DNA from: Plantago elongata
Taxonomy: Eukaryota; Streptophyta; Magnoliopsida; Lamiales; Plantaginaceae
DNA: 64,000 nt
Reading direction: 5' to 3'
NCBI GenBank assembly: GCA_036897095.1
Contig: JAYMSP010000064.1
Coordinates: 1 to 64,000 of the forward strand
Shown piece after piece: positions 13,084 through 22,339 of the stretch (positions are counted from its first letter, which is position 1; the number at the start of each line of letters is the position of its first letter). A program made the position numbers and the translations under genes. Below the pieces are notes generated by a model that had not been told where the DNA came from, did not search any database, and was given only the letters and a program-made list of their open reading frames with translations.

Positions 13084-15030
13084 ATGCCGTCTCTGCAGAT
13101 TACGTTACGAGAAGATCACGAAATGTTGAATCCTGATGAGAGTGATGATATGGGGTATGATCCTTCAGGTTCGTCTGCTGATCACCGGTCTATACATAGC
13201 AATGACTCGTTCGCCTACTCCAGGACTAATTCGGAGGTGTCAGCGTTCACTGAGCACACTGATGACACGGATGTTGCTTCTCCGTACAGCTGGCAGGGGC
13301 TGAAGTCTCCGGCTCGTCTAGCTCTTTCCAGATTGGGGATGAGGCAGCAGAAGGATGGATTGGATGGAGAGATTATGGAATTAGGTGAGTTTTTCTCATT
13401 GTTTCTCGTCCAATTGGCCTGATTAAGGCTTTTCGAACATTTTACTGTCGTTTTTATGTATTTCCTTTAGAAACTGTGTCAATGTGGATACAAGTCTTCA
13501 GGATTTATGTCAACAGTTTCGGTTTATAATGAATTGCTTTCGTTTACAGAGCTGGAATTGATGAAGGAGAGATTCTCAAGGCTTTTGTTAGGAGAAGACA
13601 TGTCTGGAGGTGGGAAAGGCGTGTCCACTGCTGTGACGATTTCAAATGCCATAACGAATCTCTACGGTAATAGTTTTCGCCATTTTCAAAAGTGTTTTAT
13701 CGTGCCAGTCGATTTTCTTTCTTCATGAGTTCATGTGTTTTATGTGACAATGCAGCTTCTGTATTTGGTCAACACCAGAAATTAGAACCATTGCATCCTG
13801 AGAAAAAAATGATGTGGAAGAGAGAAATGAATTGCTTCTTATCTGTGTGTGATTACATTCTTGAATTTAGTCCTACATTACAGACTTTAGCTGATGGAAC
13901 TACTATTGAGGTAAGAAGTTGAATCCTTACTCAGATCTTATTGTTCTCGGTATACGGTTTTCTTCATGATCATAATACAGTAGAACTTCTGCTTTCAGGT
14001 TATGACAAGCAGGCCAAGATCAGATATTCACATCAACCTCCCTGCCTTGCGAAAACTCGACGCAATGCTCCTGGTAATAGGCCTAAAAATCATACTTTTT
14101 CTTGAGTTTATTGAAGTGCTGCGTACAAATACTGATAAACTTGTTCTCTTACCTGAATTAACAGGATACTTTGGAAAGCTTCCAAGATTCCGAGTTCTGG
14201 TATGCCGAAAAGGGAAGCATATCAACGAATTCAACGTTTTCAGGATCATTTCGGAAGTTAGTACAGCCGCAGCCTGAACGGAAGGATGAGAAGTGGTGGT
14301 TACCGGTTCCTTGTGTGCCCCAAGACGGCCTCACTGAGAAATTCAAACGACACTTGCGCCAGAAGCGTGATTGTGCAAACCAAATTCATAAAGCTGCAAT
14401 GGCAATCAACGCTTCCATCCTTTCCGAGATGCAAGTGCCAGAGTCTTACCTATCGTCCCTTCCCAAAAGCGGGAAAACATGCGTTGGAGACGCAATCTAC
14501 CGGAACATGTATAATGCGGAGAAATTTTCTCCAAATCAACTTCTTGACACTCTTCACATAAGTTCGGAGCATGGGGCGTTGGAGCTCGCAGATAAAGTGG
14601 AGGCCTCAATGTACACGTGGAGGCGAAAGATGGGATTGACTCATTCGAAGTCATCGTGGGAGATGGTTAAGGATCTCATGTCAGATGTGGACCGGACTGA
14701 CAAGAATCATGTGCTGGCGGAGAGGGCGGAAACACTGTTGTTCTGTTTGAAGCAAAGATATCCTGCACTTTCTCAGACTACATTGGATACTAGCAAAATT
14801 CAAGACAACAGGGTGAGTTTTTCAACAAGTTAATGAATTTTTCGACTTTATCGATTCTGGTGGAACAGAATGTTAGACTGATGTTCATTGTTGAATGTTA
14901 TTGTTTGCAGGATGTAGGACAAGCAGTGCTGGAGAGCTATTCAAGAGTGTTGGAAGGTTTGGCATTCAACATTGTTGCTTGGATAGATGATGTGTTCTTT
15001 GTAGATAAAAGCATGAAAAGCCAAGTTTAG
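13084..15030 (+). CDS. Rop guanine nucleotide exchange factor (PRONE domain)
   Basis: Six coding exons (13084-13384, 13550-13666, 13756-13910, 13999-14073, 14165-14812, 14911-15030) give 471 residues. After an acidic, Ser-rich N-terminus of about 100 residues comes a full PRONE domain (about 101-465). Hallmarks are the [17 protein letters not shown] block, the [26 protein letters not shown] block, WWLPVPCVP, the [14 protein letters not shown] block, and [21 protein letters not shown] near the end. RopGEFs load Rho-of-plants (Rop) GTPases with GTP at the plasma membrane and so control polar growth and receptor-kinase signalling. The protein stops just after PRONE, so it lacks the long inhibitory C-terminal tail of some pollen members. 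The start is uncertain: ATG 13084 lies just before CTGCAG, which could itself be a splice acceptor of an unseen upstream exon; Met at 13123 is another option. Confidence 0.9.
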
Positions 15031-15805
15031 TTTTGAGTTCTTAGTTTAAGACTTTTTGGATATTGGAGATGTCAAATTTATCTATGTTATAGATCTCTTG
15101 GCCATGTTCTGATCAAAGAGTATGTAGTAATTTCTTGAATTGTACAGTAAGAGGACTTTCGATTGAATCTGCCATATGGAAATTTTGTACTAATACAGTA
15201 CTATACAACCCGTCCTCAATGTTGATACAATACTGTACAATTCTGCGACATGGATGTTGATACAAAATTTCCATGTTGATACCTCAAACTTCGATTGAAT
15301 CTGCCACTTGGATGTTGATACAATTCTGAAACCATTCAAACCACAATTTTGTGCCCTCGAAAGCACTGTTTGAGGCCCTTGAACATAGACCGATTATACT
15401 TTTAGGAAAAGGACATAAAACCATCTCGGACCTGAAAATGTCCGGGGAGTATGTGTATGTAGGCACGGACCTCTCCACAGTGGACATGTGTCCAACGATA
15501 ATGACATCCATCACCAAGAATCTATAATTATGCTCACTTTCTCAAGTGATCAGATAGGTTCTGCAACGTATCTTCTGACTAACAATATTATTATCTCTTT
15601 TATCCCATTGAGGGTCTAGAGCTATTCAGATCGGAACTCAAGCGTAAAAAGTCTCTCCGACCTGACACAGACATACCAGCGGAACAATAACACCACCCCT
15701 CCCAAGTGATTGCATGTCTTGAGGGACATTCTCTAAGGAGCATCAATACATAATCCATAACGAGTTGATGGGTAAGGAAATGTGAAGTAGTTTTTGCTGT
15801 GCTTT
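15031..15805. other. RopGEF 3' flank and spacer before the snRNA genes
   Basis: It contains two short imperfect direct repeats: CGATTGAATCTGCCA occurs near 15,161 and 15,293, and ATGTTGATACA recurs several times between 15,218 and 15,322. No gene was recognised. Confidence 0.6.
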
Positions 15806-15854
15806 TGCCCACATCACTTCAGAATGCGAAGCACGTTGGATGCTAGTTTAAATT
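15806..15854 (+). promoter_or_regulatory. U5 snRNA promoter (USE plus TATA-like box)
   Basis: USE-like TGCCCACATCA (15806-15816) matches 8 of 11 positions of the plant USE RTCCCACATCG. A TATA-like TTTAAATT follows at 15847-15854. The 30 bp between them fit the polymerase II spacing, not the shorter polymerase III spacing. The boxes lie about 77 and 36 bp before the proposed U5 start. Confidence 0.65.
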
Positions 15855-15882
15855 GAACAATAGATGCTTGAGCTCAATACGC

Positions 15883-16007
15883 AGCCGCGCGATAAGCACA
15901 TAGCGAACTATTCTTTCGCCTTTTACTAAAGAATACCGTGTGCTTGTCGCTTTAAAGTGGCATACGATAATTTTTGGAGGGTTGTTTGGCTTAGCTAGAA
16001 CATCCCA
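15883..16007 (+). ncRNA. U5: U5 spliceosomal snRNA
   Basis: About 125 nt, close to the usual plant U5 size. The invariant loop I GCCTTTTACT (15919-15928) is intact within CATAGCGAACTATTCTTT ... AAAGAATACCGTGTG, the conserved stem I of plant U5. An Sm site GATAATTTTTGG lies at 15966-15977, followed by a terminal hairpin (GGGTTGTT pairing with AACATCCC, one U-U mismatch). U5 RNA, bound by PRP8, aligns the exon ends in both steps of splicing. It has its own polymerase II-type promoter and 3' box and is the first of the snRNA genes on this strand. The exact ends are inferred from the family. Confidence 0.88.
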
Positions 16008-16021
16008 CTAGTTCAGTTTAA
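16008..16021 (+). terminator. U5 snRNA 3' box
   Basis: CA at 16007-16008, then seven bases, then AGTTTAA (16015-16021). This fits the plant snRNA 3'-end signal CA(N)3-10AGTNNAA exactly. Confidence 0.7.
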
Positions 16022-16515
16022 GGTTTGCTACTGAAAATTTCTTTGGAGTTCAGTTTTTATGTTGTTAGAATTATTTTGTTGGCTCTTCTTATTTATCTCT
16101 TATGGAAACTCTTATGATATGATGGTACCTTGAGGCTTGAGACATGCTCCAGTCACTAACCATGTAAGGAAAGGCCAACAACATAGCTCTTTAAGAAAGA
16201 GCAGCATAAAATGATAAGAATCAAAACATTGTTGGAACTAAGGAACCAAAGATGTCAACTAAACAGACAATACATAAGAACCAAAAATGTAAACTAAACA
16301 GACATCACATAATATAATGCCTAAAGATTAGAGATACCATTCAGACTGTTAGATAATAAGGTTATATACATGTATACCATTATATTGGTTTCTTGTATTG
16401 AGGAAATAGGATTGTAGAGTAAGGTGGCTGATACTTGCTGAGAATCGAAGACTATTTAGAAACATAGAAAGGAGGTATTCGTCGAGGTTCAAGCTAGAAA
16501 ATGTTCGGTTAACTT

Positions 16516-16566
16516 ATCCCACATGGCTTTGGTGTGTAAGGCGTTGAATTAAGATAGTATAATATT
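16516..16566 (+). promoter_or_regulatory. U1 snRNA promoter (USE plus TATA box)
   Basis: ATCCCACATGG (16516-16526) matches the plant USE at 10 of 11 positions, the best in the cluster. TATAATATT lies at 16558-16566. There are 31 bp between them, the polymerase II arrangement, and the TATA starts 30 bp before the U1 start. Confidence 0.88.
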
Positions 16567-16587
16567 CATGCGAAGGCATTGAGCTAC

Positions 16588-16749
16588 ATACTTACCTGGA
16601 CGGGTTCAATGGGTGATCAAGAAGGCCCATGGACTAGGGTGGTGACCTCCATTGCACTTAGGAGGGGTGCCAACCTATGGTCGGCCCAAGTGGTCGAGCC
16701 AACGTCATAATTTGTTGCTGAGGGGGCCTGCGTTCGCGCGGCCCCTGCC
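16588..16749 (+). ncRNA. U1: U1 spliceosomal snRNA
   Basis: About 162 nt, the plant U1 size. The 5' end ATACTTACCTG (16588-16598) is the exact 5'-splice-site recognition sequence. Stem-loop I holds the U1-70K loop GATCAAGAAGG, one base from the usual GATCATGAAGG. Stem-loop II holds the U1A loop ATTGCACT. The Sm site is AATTTGTTG (16709-16717), slightly off the usual AATTTGTGG. Stem-loop IV pairs GGGGCC-type arms around TGCGTTCGCGC. U1 snRNP defines 5' splice sites and protects pre-mRNA from early polyadenylation. Full promoter, 3' box and all protein-binding loops indicate a functional gene. Confidence 0.93.
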
Positions 16750-16763
16750 CAATTTTAGTGAAA
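16750..16763 (+). terminator. U1 snRNA 3' box
   Basis: CA (16750-16751), five bases, AGTGAAA (16757-16763): an exact match to CA(N)3-10AGTNNAA. Confidence 0.75.
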
Positions 16764-17048
16764 AGTTGTTCCGGTGATAACCTAATTTTAACTATATTGT
16801 TAAGAGTCTAAGAGAGAAACTGATTTTTGATTGCTTGATTGATAAGCCAGTAAGGCAGAGTCATTTTAGCTTAAATAGCTTGAATACAAAGGCTGGTAAT
16901 CACAGGCTACGACAGCCGTTCTTTTATCTCGAACGTATACTTGAAATGTAATATGGCTAATAAATAGAAAGCAAAATGCGACTTTAACTTAAATGGCCAA
17001 ATCCCACCAAGAATAGCCAAAATGGAACTAGCGTCCGTGTCATTCCTC

Positions 17049-17169
17049 ATTAGTCATAGCAGACATAGCCAAAATGCTACTGCAACATTGTTTCTCTTCA
17101 CCATACGTCTGGATAGTATATTCACAGGAACAAGTACAATGGCTCCATCATTAGTCATAGCAGACATAG
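17049..17169. repeat. 20-bp direct repeat pair about 100 bp apart
   Basis: ATTAGTCATAGCAGACATAG occurs at 17049-17068 and again at about 17150-17169, next to the left edge of the gypsy fragment. Confidence 0.8.
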
Positions 17170-20016
17170 TTCTTGTAGTTCTGTCCGCAGATCAACTTGT
17201 TTCTTCAGTAATGACACATGAAAAGCTGGATGGATTTTACTTCCAGCAGGTAGTAACAATTTATAGGCTAAATCTCCAATCCTTTCAATCACCTGAAAAG
17301 GACCAGCAAATTTAGGACTCAACTTCCACACATTGCTGCTTCTTATTGAGCTCTGCCAATAAGGCCTTAATTTCAAACAAACCCAATCTCCCACTGCAAA
17401 ACTCCTCTCAGACCTATGCTTATCAGCCAATACTTTCATCCTTTGCTTTGAGAGCTCCAAGTTGAGCTTAACCTGCTGTAGTATTTCATTTCTATGCTTA
17501 GCCCATTCCTCCACTCCTACAAATATGTTCTCCATAGTAAAATATCCCATAGATGGAGGAACATATCCAAATAAAACCTCAAATGGAGACATTCCCAAAG
17601 CTGAGTGATAATTAGTATTAATACCACCACTGTGCCATGGGTAACCAAGTCTTCCATTTAGTGGGAGCATGTCCACACATGCATCTCAAGTAGTTCTCCA
17701 GGCTTTGGTTGACTCTCTCAGTCTGACCATCTGTCTGGGGATGATAGGCCGTGCTCATGAGTTGAGAAATGTGCAGCAATTTCAACAACTCCTTCCAAAT
17801 ATGACTGGTAAAGACTTTATCTCTATCAGACACAATAGACTTAGGAAGCCCATGCATCTTGCAAATTTGATCCAAAAATGTAGTAGCCACAGTACTGGCA
17901 GTAAATGGATGAGTTAAGCCCACAAAGTATGCAAACTTGGTGATCTATCCACTACTACCAAGATAGTATCATAACCATGTGACTTGGGTAACTTTTCTAT
18001 AAAATCCATAGTCACATGTTCCCAAGCTTGTTGTGGTACATACAAAGGTTGTAACAAACCAGGTGATCTGACATTTTCACTCTTACACTGCTAACATACA
18101 ACACACTCTCCCACCACACTAGCAACTGACATTCTCATTCCAGGTTATAAGAATATCTTGCAGATTCTCTGATAGGTTGCCATAACTCCAGAATGCCCAC
18201 CTTCAATGCCCATGTGCATAGCCTGAATCAACTTTCCGCTGATATCTCCACCAGTTCCCACATACCACTTACCTTTATACCTGATCAGTCCATGATGGAA
18301 AGTATAGAGGCTCAAATTGTAACTGGGTATAGTGGCTTTGAAGGATGATTTCAGCAGCTAAATCATCACCCTCATAGCTATTACTCAGCTCACTCATCCA
18401 CTGAGGTTGAGTAACATAAATAACATATATTTCTTCACTACCATCTTGTATTTCCCTTCTAGACAAAGCATCAACAACTTTATTCTGAGGGCCCTGCTTA
18501 TACTCAATATTGTACTCAAATCCCATCAATTTAGTCATGAATTTATGCTGCACTGGAGTGGAAATCTTCTGCTCAGTTAAGAAATTCAGGCTCCTCTGAT
18601 CAGTTCTAATCACAAATGGAGCATGTAGCAAATATGCTCTCCATTTTTCCACTGCAAGTAGTATAGCCAAAAATTCTTTTTCATATATAGACAATCCCAA
18701 ATTTTTAGGACCCAATTCCTTGCTTACAAAAGCCAATGGGTGACCATCTTGCATGAGCACAGCTCCCAACCCATAGACACATGCATCAGTTTCTACAACA
18801 AACTGCTTAGCAAAGTCTGGTAACTGAAGTATATGAACCTGACACATAGCTTCCTTCATCAACTCAAAAGCTGCTTGTGCCTCTTCACTCCACTTGAATT
18901 GTCCCTTTTTGGTCAATGCAGTCAAAGGCCTGGCTTTAGCTCGATAGTTAACACAGAACTTCCTGTAATAACCCATCATTCCTAAAAATCCTCTCAATGC
19001 CTTAAGAGTAGTAGGTACAGGCCATTCTTTGATGCATCTGATCTTATTAGGGTCAACTGCCACTCCTTGACCACTAATAATATGGCCCAGATACTCCACT
19101 TGATCAACTCTAAGCACACACTTAGATTTTTTAGCAAACAATGTATGCTACCTTAACAACTCAAAGACCTGATGCAGGTGCTCTCTATGTGTGTTCACAT
19201 CCTTGCTATAAATGAGGATGTCATCAAAAAATACCAGAACAAAGTCACCTAAATATGGTCTGAAAACATCATTCATCATAGCAAGGAATGTAACTGGTGC
19301 ATTTGTCAATCCAAAGGGCATTACAGTGAATTCATACAATCCACTTCTAGTGACAAAAGCTGTTTTATCAATATCATCAGGTTTCATCCTCACTTGATGA
19401 TACACTGCCCTCAAATCCACCTTAAAATATATCTGAGCACCATGTAACTCATCAAGTAGATCATCAATTAGTGGTATTGGATCATTATTCTTCACTATGA
19501 GTGAGTTTAATTTCCTGTAGTCAACAAAAAACCTCCATGATCCATCCTTCTACTTCACCAGTAATACATGACTTGAATAAGGACTTTGGCTAGGTTGAAT
19601 AACTCCCATCTTCAACATTTACTGCACTAATTTTTCAATTTCCATTCTCTGCATGTAGGGATACCTATAAGTTCCCTGCTTAAAAGGCTCCACTCCAGGT
19701 TTCAGCTTAATTTCATGGTTACAAGACCTCATTGGTGGTAAAGCCTTGGGTTCCTGAAAAAATATCATGGTACTGCTGTACCAATTCTTTTACCACATAC
19801 ACCATCTTGTCACCTACTTCACTCTCCTCCACAGAAGTAACCATGCAAAAACAACTGAATACCATTTTATTCTTCTTGTTAAACAAGTTGTGCAACTTGA
19901 TCCCTGTCATCAGCTTGACAGACACATTAGACTGAATGCCAGGAACTAATACAGGCTTACCCTTGACTCTGAATGTAATAGATGGTAATTCATAGTCAAA
20001 CAACACTGGGGGTAAA
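17150..20016 (-). mobile_element. dead Ty3/gypsy LTR-retrotransposon fragment
   Basis: A fossil pol region on the minus strand. Its order is reverse transcriptase (about 18.9-19.6 kb), RNase H (about 18.4-18.9 kb) and integrase (about 17.3-18.2 kb), which is the Ty3/gypsy arrangement. A pre-RT spacer lies near 19.7-20.0 kb. No gag, protease, primer-binding site or LTR was found, and no chromodomain is visible. It is therefore an end-truncated piece, broken in at least half a dozen places. Without LTRs it cannot be dated; the degree of decay suggests it is neither very recent nor ancient. Its upstream (right) edge abuts a relic of a U1 snRNA gene, and it lies antisense to, and between, the U1 and U4 genes. 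Confidence 0.88.
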
Positions 20017-20068
20017 GTTGCTGAGGGGGCCTGCGTTCGCGCGGCCCCTACCAATTTCAGTGTAAAGT
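20017..20068 (+). pseudogene. U1: U1 snRNA 3' relic (stem-loop IV and 3' box)
   Basis: Bases 20017-20049 repeat U1 bases 16714-16746 without a mismatch: the end of the Sm region and all of stem-loop IV. The likeness continues, with few changes, through the 3' box (CA 20052-20053, AGTGTAA 20059-20065) to about 20068, then stops. Because the non-transcribed 3' box is included, this came from a DNA copy of a U1 gene rather than from reverse-transcribed U1 RNA. The 5' two-thirds of the gene is absent, replaced by the gypsy fragment. It has the same orientation as the intact U1. Confidence 0.85.
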
Positions 20069-21068
20069 TTTGCTCATTCACCTTTTGTGGTTGATTGAAC
20101 CGATATTTTTCATCTTCTGTTAATTGAACAAATAAAAACCGATTCATTAAGTTCTAGTTGAGCCTTGAACAATATGCAGCTCATCCTTGTCATTTGCTAC
20201 TTGGTGCGGAGGTGATTAGTCACGGGAGTAGTGAAAACAGAACCTGTGTTAACCTTAATTTACTATCAATACTCGTCTGTTTCCTCAATGAATTCAATTA
20301 TAAACCCGATTCTGTAAGGTAACTCATGTGTTGTGTTGCAGGTTTCATTCTTGTGTTGTCAGTTTCAGGTATCACCATTGGTGTTTAATCCATGACATTG
20401 ATCAACACTTCTAGGCTTCTGTTGCTATCGATTTAGAAATGAAATATACCGTTGTGTTTGAACATAAGTCGGTACAATCATGAGCTCATTCACTCGTTTC
20501 TTTTTCTCTTGGGGTGATCAGTTTAATAAAAGCTTTGGCTTGCAGAGTAATAAAGCTCAATTTCATAAGTCCACGATATAAAGACAAGTTACAACAGGAA
20601 AGGTGTAAGAACTTGCCAATCTGTGAATTGATCTGTGTGTAAATGGAACATTTAAGGTGTCTTCCTCCTGAATTGGACCATGAACCTTGGTATGAGTCGA
20701 GCTAATAGTTGTTGGACTCGATTCTTGTCAAAGTATACATACATGTGATGGTGCGTATTATCAGGTTATCCTCTACGTACTTGAGTACATTGGGGTGGCA
20801 ATCAATTGGACAAAATAATAATAAGACTACAACAAATACCATCTAAGCAGGAGTGATGATTACACTTCTTTCTACATAATTATGTATGCTCATTGCATTC
20901 ACTGGATTGGTATACATAACACGACTTCGGTCTACAGGTGCCCGATATGCTTGCAATCATTGTTTCCCTGTCATGTTTAATATGGAAGCACTCCAATCCA
21001 AACATTTTAATCTGTTCAATTAGTCCTACTGGCTCCAATCTCCATATGACAAAACTTTTAAGATATTT
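20069..21068. other. spacer between U1 relic and U4
   Basis: About 1 kb of AT-rich sequence. I saw no snRNA, tRNA or coding feature in it. Confidence 0.5.
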
Positions 21069-21118
21069 ATCCTACATCATATGTGGACACATGCCAAACA
21101 TAAAGATATGGATAAAAA
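21069..21118 (+). promoter_or_regulatory. U4 snRNA promoter (USE plus TATA-like box)
   Basis: ATCCTACATCA (21069-21079) matches the USE at 9 of 11 positions. A TATA-like GATAAAAA lies at 21111-21118, with 31 bp between. They lie 76 and 34 bp before the U4 start. Confidence 0.7.
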
Positions 21119-21144
21119 TGCACCAAGTAGGCCTCTAGTTCTTT

Positions 21145-21297
21145 ATCTTTGCGCTTGGGGCAATGACGCAGCTAGTGAGGTACTAACCGAGGCGCGTCTA
21201 TTGCTGGTTGAAAACTATTTCCAAACCCCCTCTTGGGCCTAGGTTCGCCCTTGGCCTTCGAGAATTTTTGGAAGGGCTCTCTTTCGAGGTTAAGCCC
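21145..21297 (+). ncRNA. U4: U4 spliceosomal snRNA
   Basis: About 153 nt, the expected length. It begins ATCTTTGCGCTTGGGGCAAT, the plant U4 5' end that pairs with U6 (stem II). The 5' stem-loop keeps the kink-turn elements (TGAGG ... CCGAGGCGCG) bound by the 15.5K protein, followed by ATTGCTGGTTGAAAACTATT (stem I and central region). The Sm site GAATTTTTGGA is at about 21262-21272, and a final hairpin pairs GGGCT with AGCCC. U4 holds U6 inactive in the U4/U6.U5 tri-snRNP until the spliceosome is activated. Promoter and 3' box are present. Confidence 0.92.
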
Positions 21298-21299
21298 TG

Positions 21300-21313
21300 C
21301 AAATTTAGTTGAA
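21300..21313 (+). terminator. U4 snRNA 3' box
   Basis: CA (21300-21301), five bases, AGTTGAA (21307-21313): an exact match to CA(N)3-10AGTNNAA. Confidence 0.75.
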
Positions 21314-21401
21314 ATCTTCTCTGCTTTCTACAGATCACATATTATCAATACAATCACTTAGAAAGGAGTAGAAAAGAGGCCTTTGGTCCATTTGCAAACT
21401 C

Positions 21402-21490
21402 AAACCTTTCTTGGCCTTTTGGGTTAATCAAGTCTAGTATCTCTTCTTATCAGTTTAATATCTAATATGTAGCTCGTTGTACTATTGCTA
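21402..21490 (+). pseudogene. U2: decayed U2 snRNA copy
   Basis: Starts AAACCTTTCTTGGCC about 100 bp downstream of U4 and follows the first half of U2 closely (CTTCTTATCAGTTTAATATCT is nearly unchanged), then fades after stem IIb. The branch-point recognition sequence GTAGTA is changed to CTAGTA, stem IIb is unpaired and no Sm site follows. A USE-like remnant (about 21334) and a TATA-like remnant (about 21369) still lie in register, so a whole gene unit was duplicated and then decayed. Confidence 0.85.
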
Positions 21491-22051
21491 ATATTTGGTA
21501 TGTATCTGATATCTCCTCACTTCTCTTCATTGAGTAGTGGAAGATGACTAGCAAAAGGGAGCCCTTCCATTCATCTATATCGCACATTACTAACAATCAC
21601 TTTTGCTCATATCAATTTTAATACTATAAGTAGCTTTATCTTCCACATCCTTGCCACATGAATTATCATCTTGAATCAAATGACTCCATCTTGGCATATC
21701 AAAAGGCACTCTTGGTTGAGAAATCTCTTTCCTACTCGGCTCCAGTTCCACCATCTTATTGATTCTACCGTATTAAAACTTTCAAATGCTATTAGTGAGT
21801 CTGATATCTGCCTTAAGATCAGATAGATTGATCCTTTCATGTTCAGAACATCTACTCCCTACACAGCCAAAGCCTAAAGGACACTCTTGCTCTTGCTTCA
21901 GAAAACAATGTTGCCTTCTCATTCCGAATATATGGTCTGGACGATATTCGTTTTGGAAGATTAAGGGACCCTTTTCTGCAAATGACAAAAAAATTATGAG
22001 TTTATCTAAAGCAAGTGAGATGTGTTTTGTAGATCATCATTATACTCTATT
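21491..22051. other. spacer between the two U2 copies
   Basis: No gene, tRNA or further snRNA was recognised in these 560 bases. Confidence 0.5.
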
Positions 22052-22102
22052 ATCCCATAATGCTAATAGAGAGAACATTTTCCAGAAGAGGAAGGATAAA
22101 AC
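22052..22102 (+). promoter_or_regulatory. U2 snRNA promoter (weak USE plus TATA-like box)
   Basis: ATCCCATAATG (22052-22062) matches the USE at 8 of 11 positions, and GATAAAAC lies at 22095-22102 with 32 bp between. The geometry equals that of the other three genes, but both boxes are weaker, so expression may be low. Confidence 0.6.
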
Positions 22103-22127
22103 GGGACTGGGGTTCGCCCTAAAACTC

Positions 22128-22323
22128 ATACCTTTCTCGGCCTTTTGGCCAAGATCAAGTGTAGTATCTGTTCTTATCAGTTTAATATCTGATATGTAGC
22201 CCATTGGGCTACAACGATATTAATCTTATTTTTGCAGGGGAAAGTGTCCAATGTGTAGCTTGCTGCATGGATCCTTTAAGTGTCGCTCATGCGTTGCACT
22301 ATTGCACGAGCCTGGCACACCCT
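22128..22323 (+). ncRNA. U2: U2 spliceosomal snRNA
   Basis: About 196 nt, the usual plant U2 length. It begins ATACCTTTCTCGGCCTTTTG, the nearly invariant 5' end. The branch-point recognition sequence GTAGTA is intact (22161-22166). Stem IIb is a perfect seven-pair helix GTAGCCC-ATT-GGGCTAC. The Sm site ATTTTTG is at 22228-22234. Stem-loop IV (GTGTCGCTCATGC ... GCACGAGC) has one A-C mismatch, possibly a CpG decay, around the U2B'' loop. U2 snRNP binds the branch point and helps form the catalytic core with U6. It looks functional, but the promoter boxes are weak. Confidence 0.92.
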
Positions 22324-22326
22324 GCC

Positions 22327-22339
22327 CAATTCAGTGTAT
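22327..22339 (+). terminator. U2 snRNA 3' box (one mismatch)
   Basis: CA (22327-22328), four bases, AGTGTAT (22333-22339), one base away from AGTNNAA. Confidence 0.6.

Noticed and set aside
16714-20049. GC-rich 33-bp direct repeats at 16,714 and 20,017 as terminal repeats of the gypsy element
   Set aside because: Both are the 3' end (stem-loop IV) of U1 snRNA, followed by the snRNA 3' box. They are host sequence, not LTRs.
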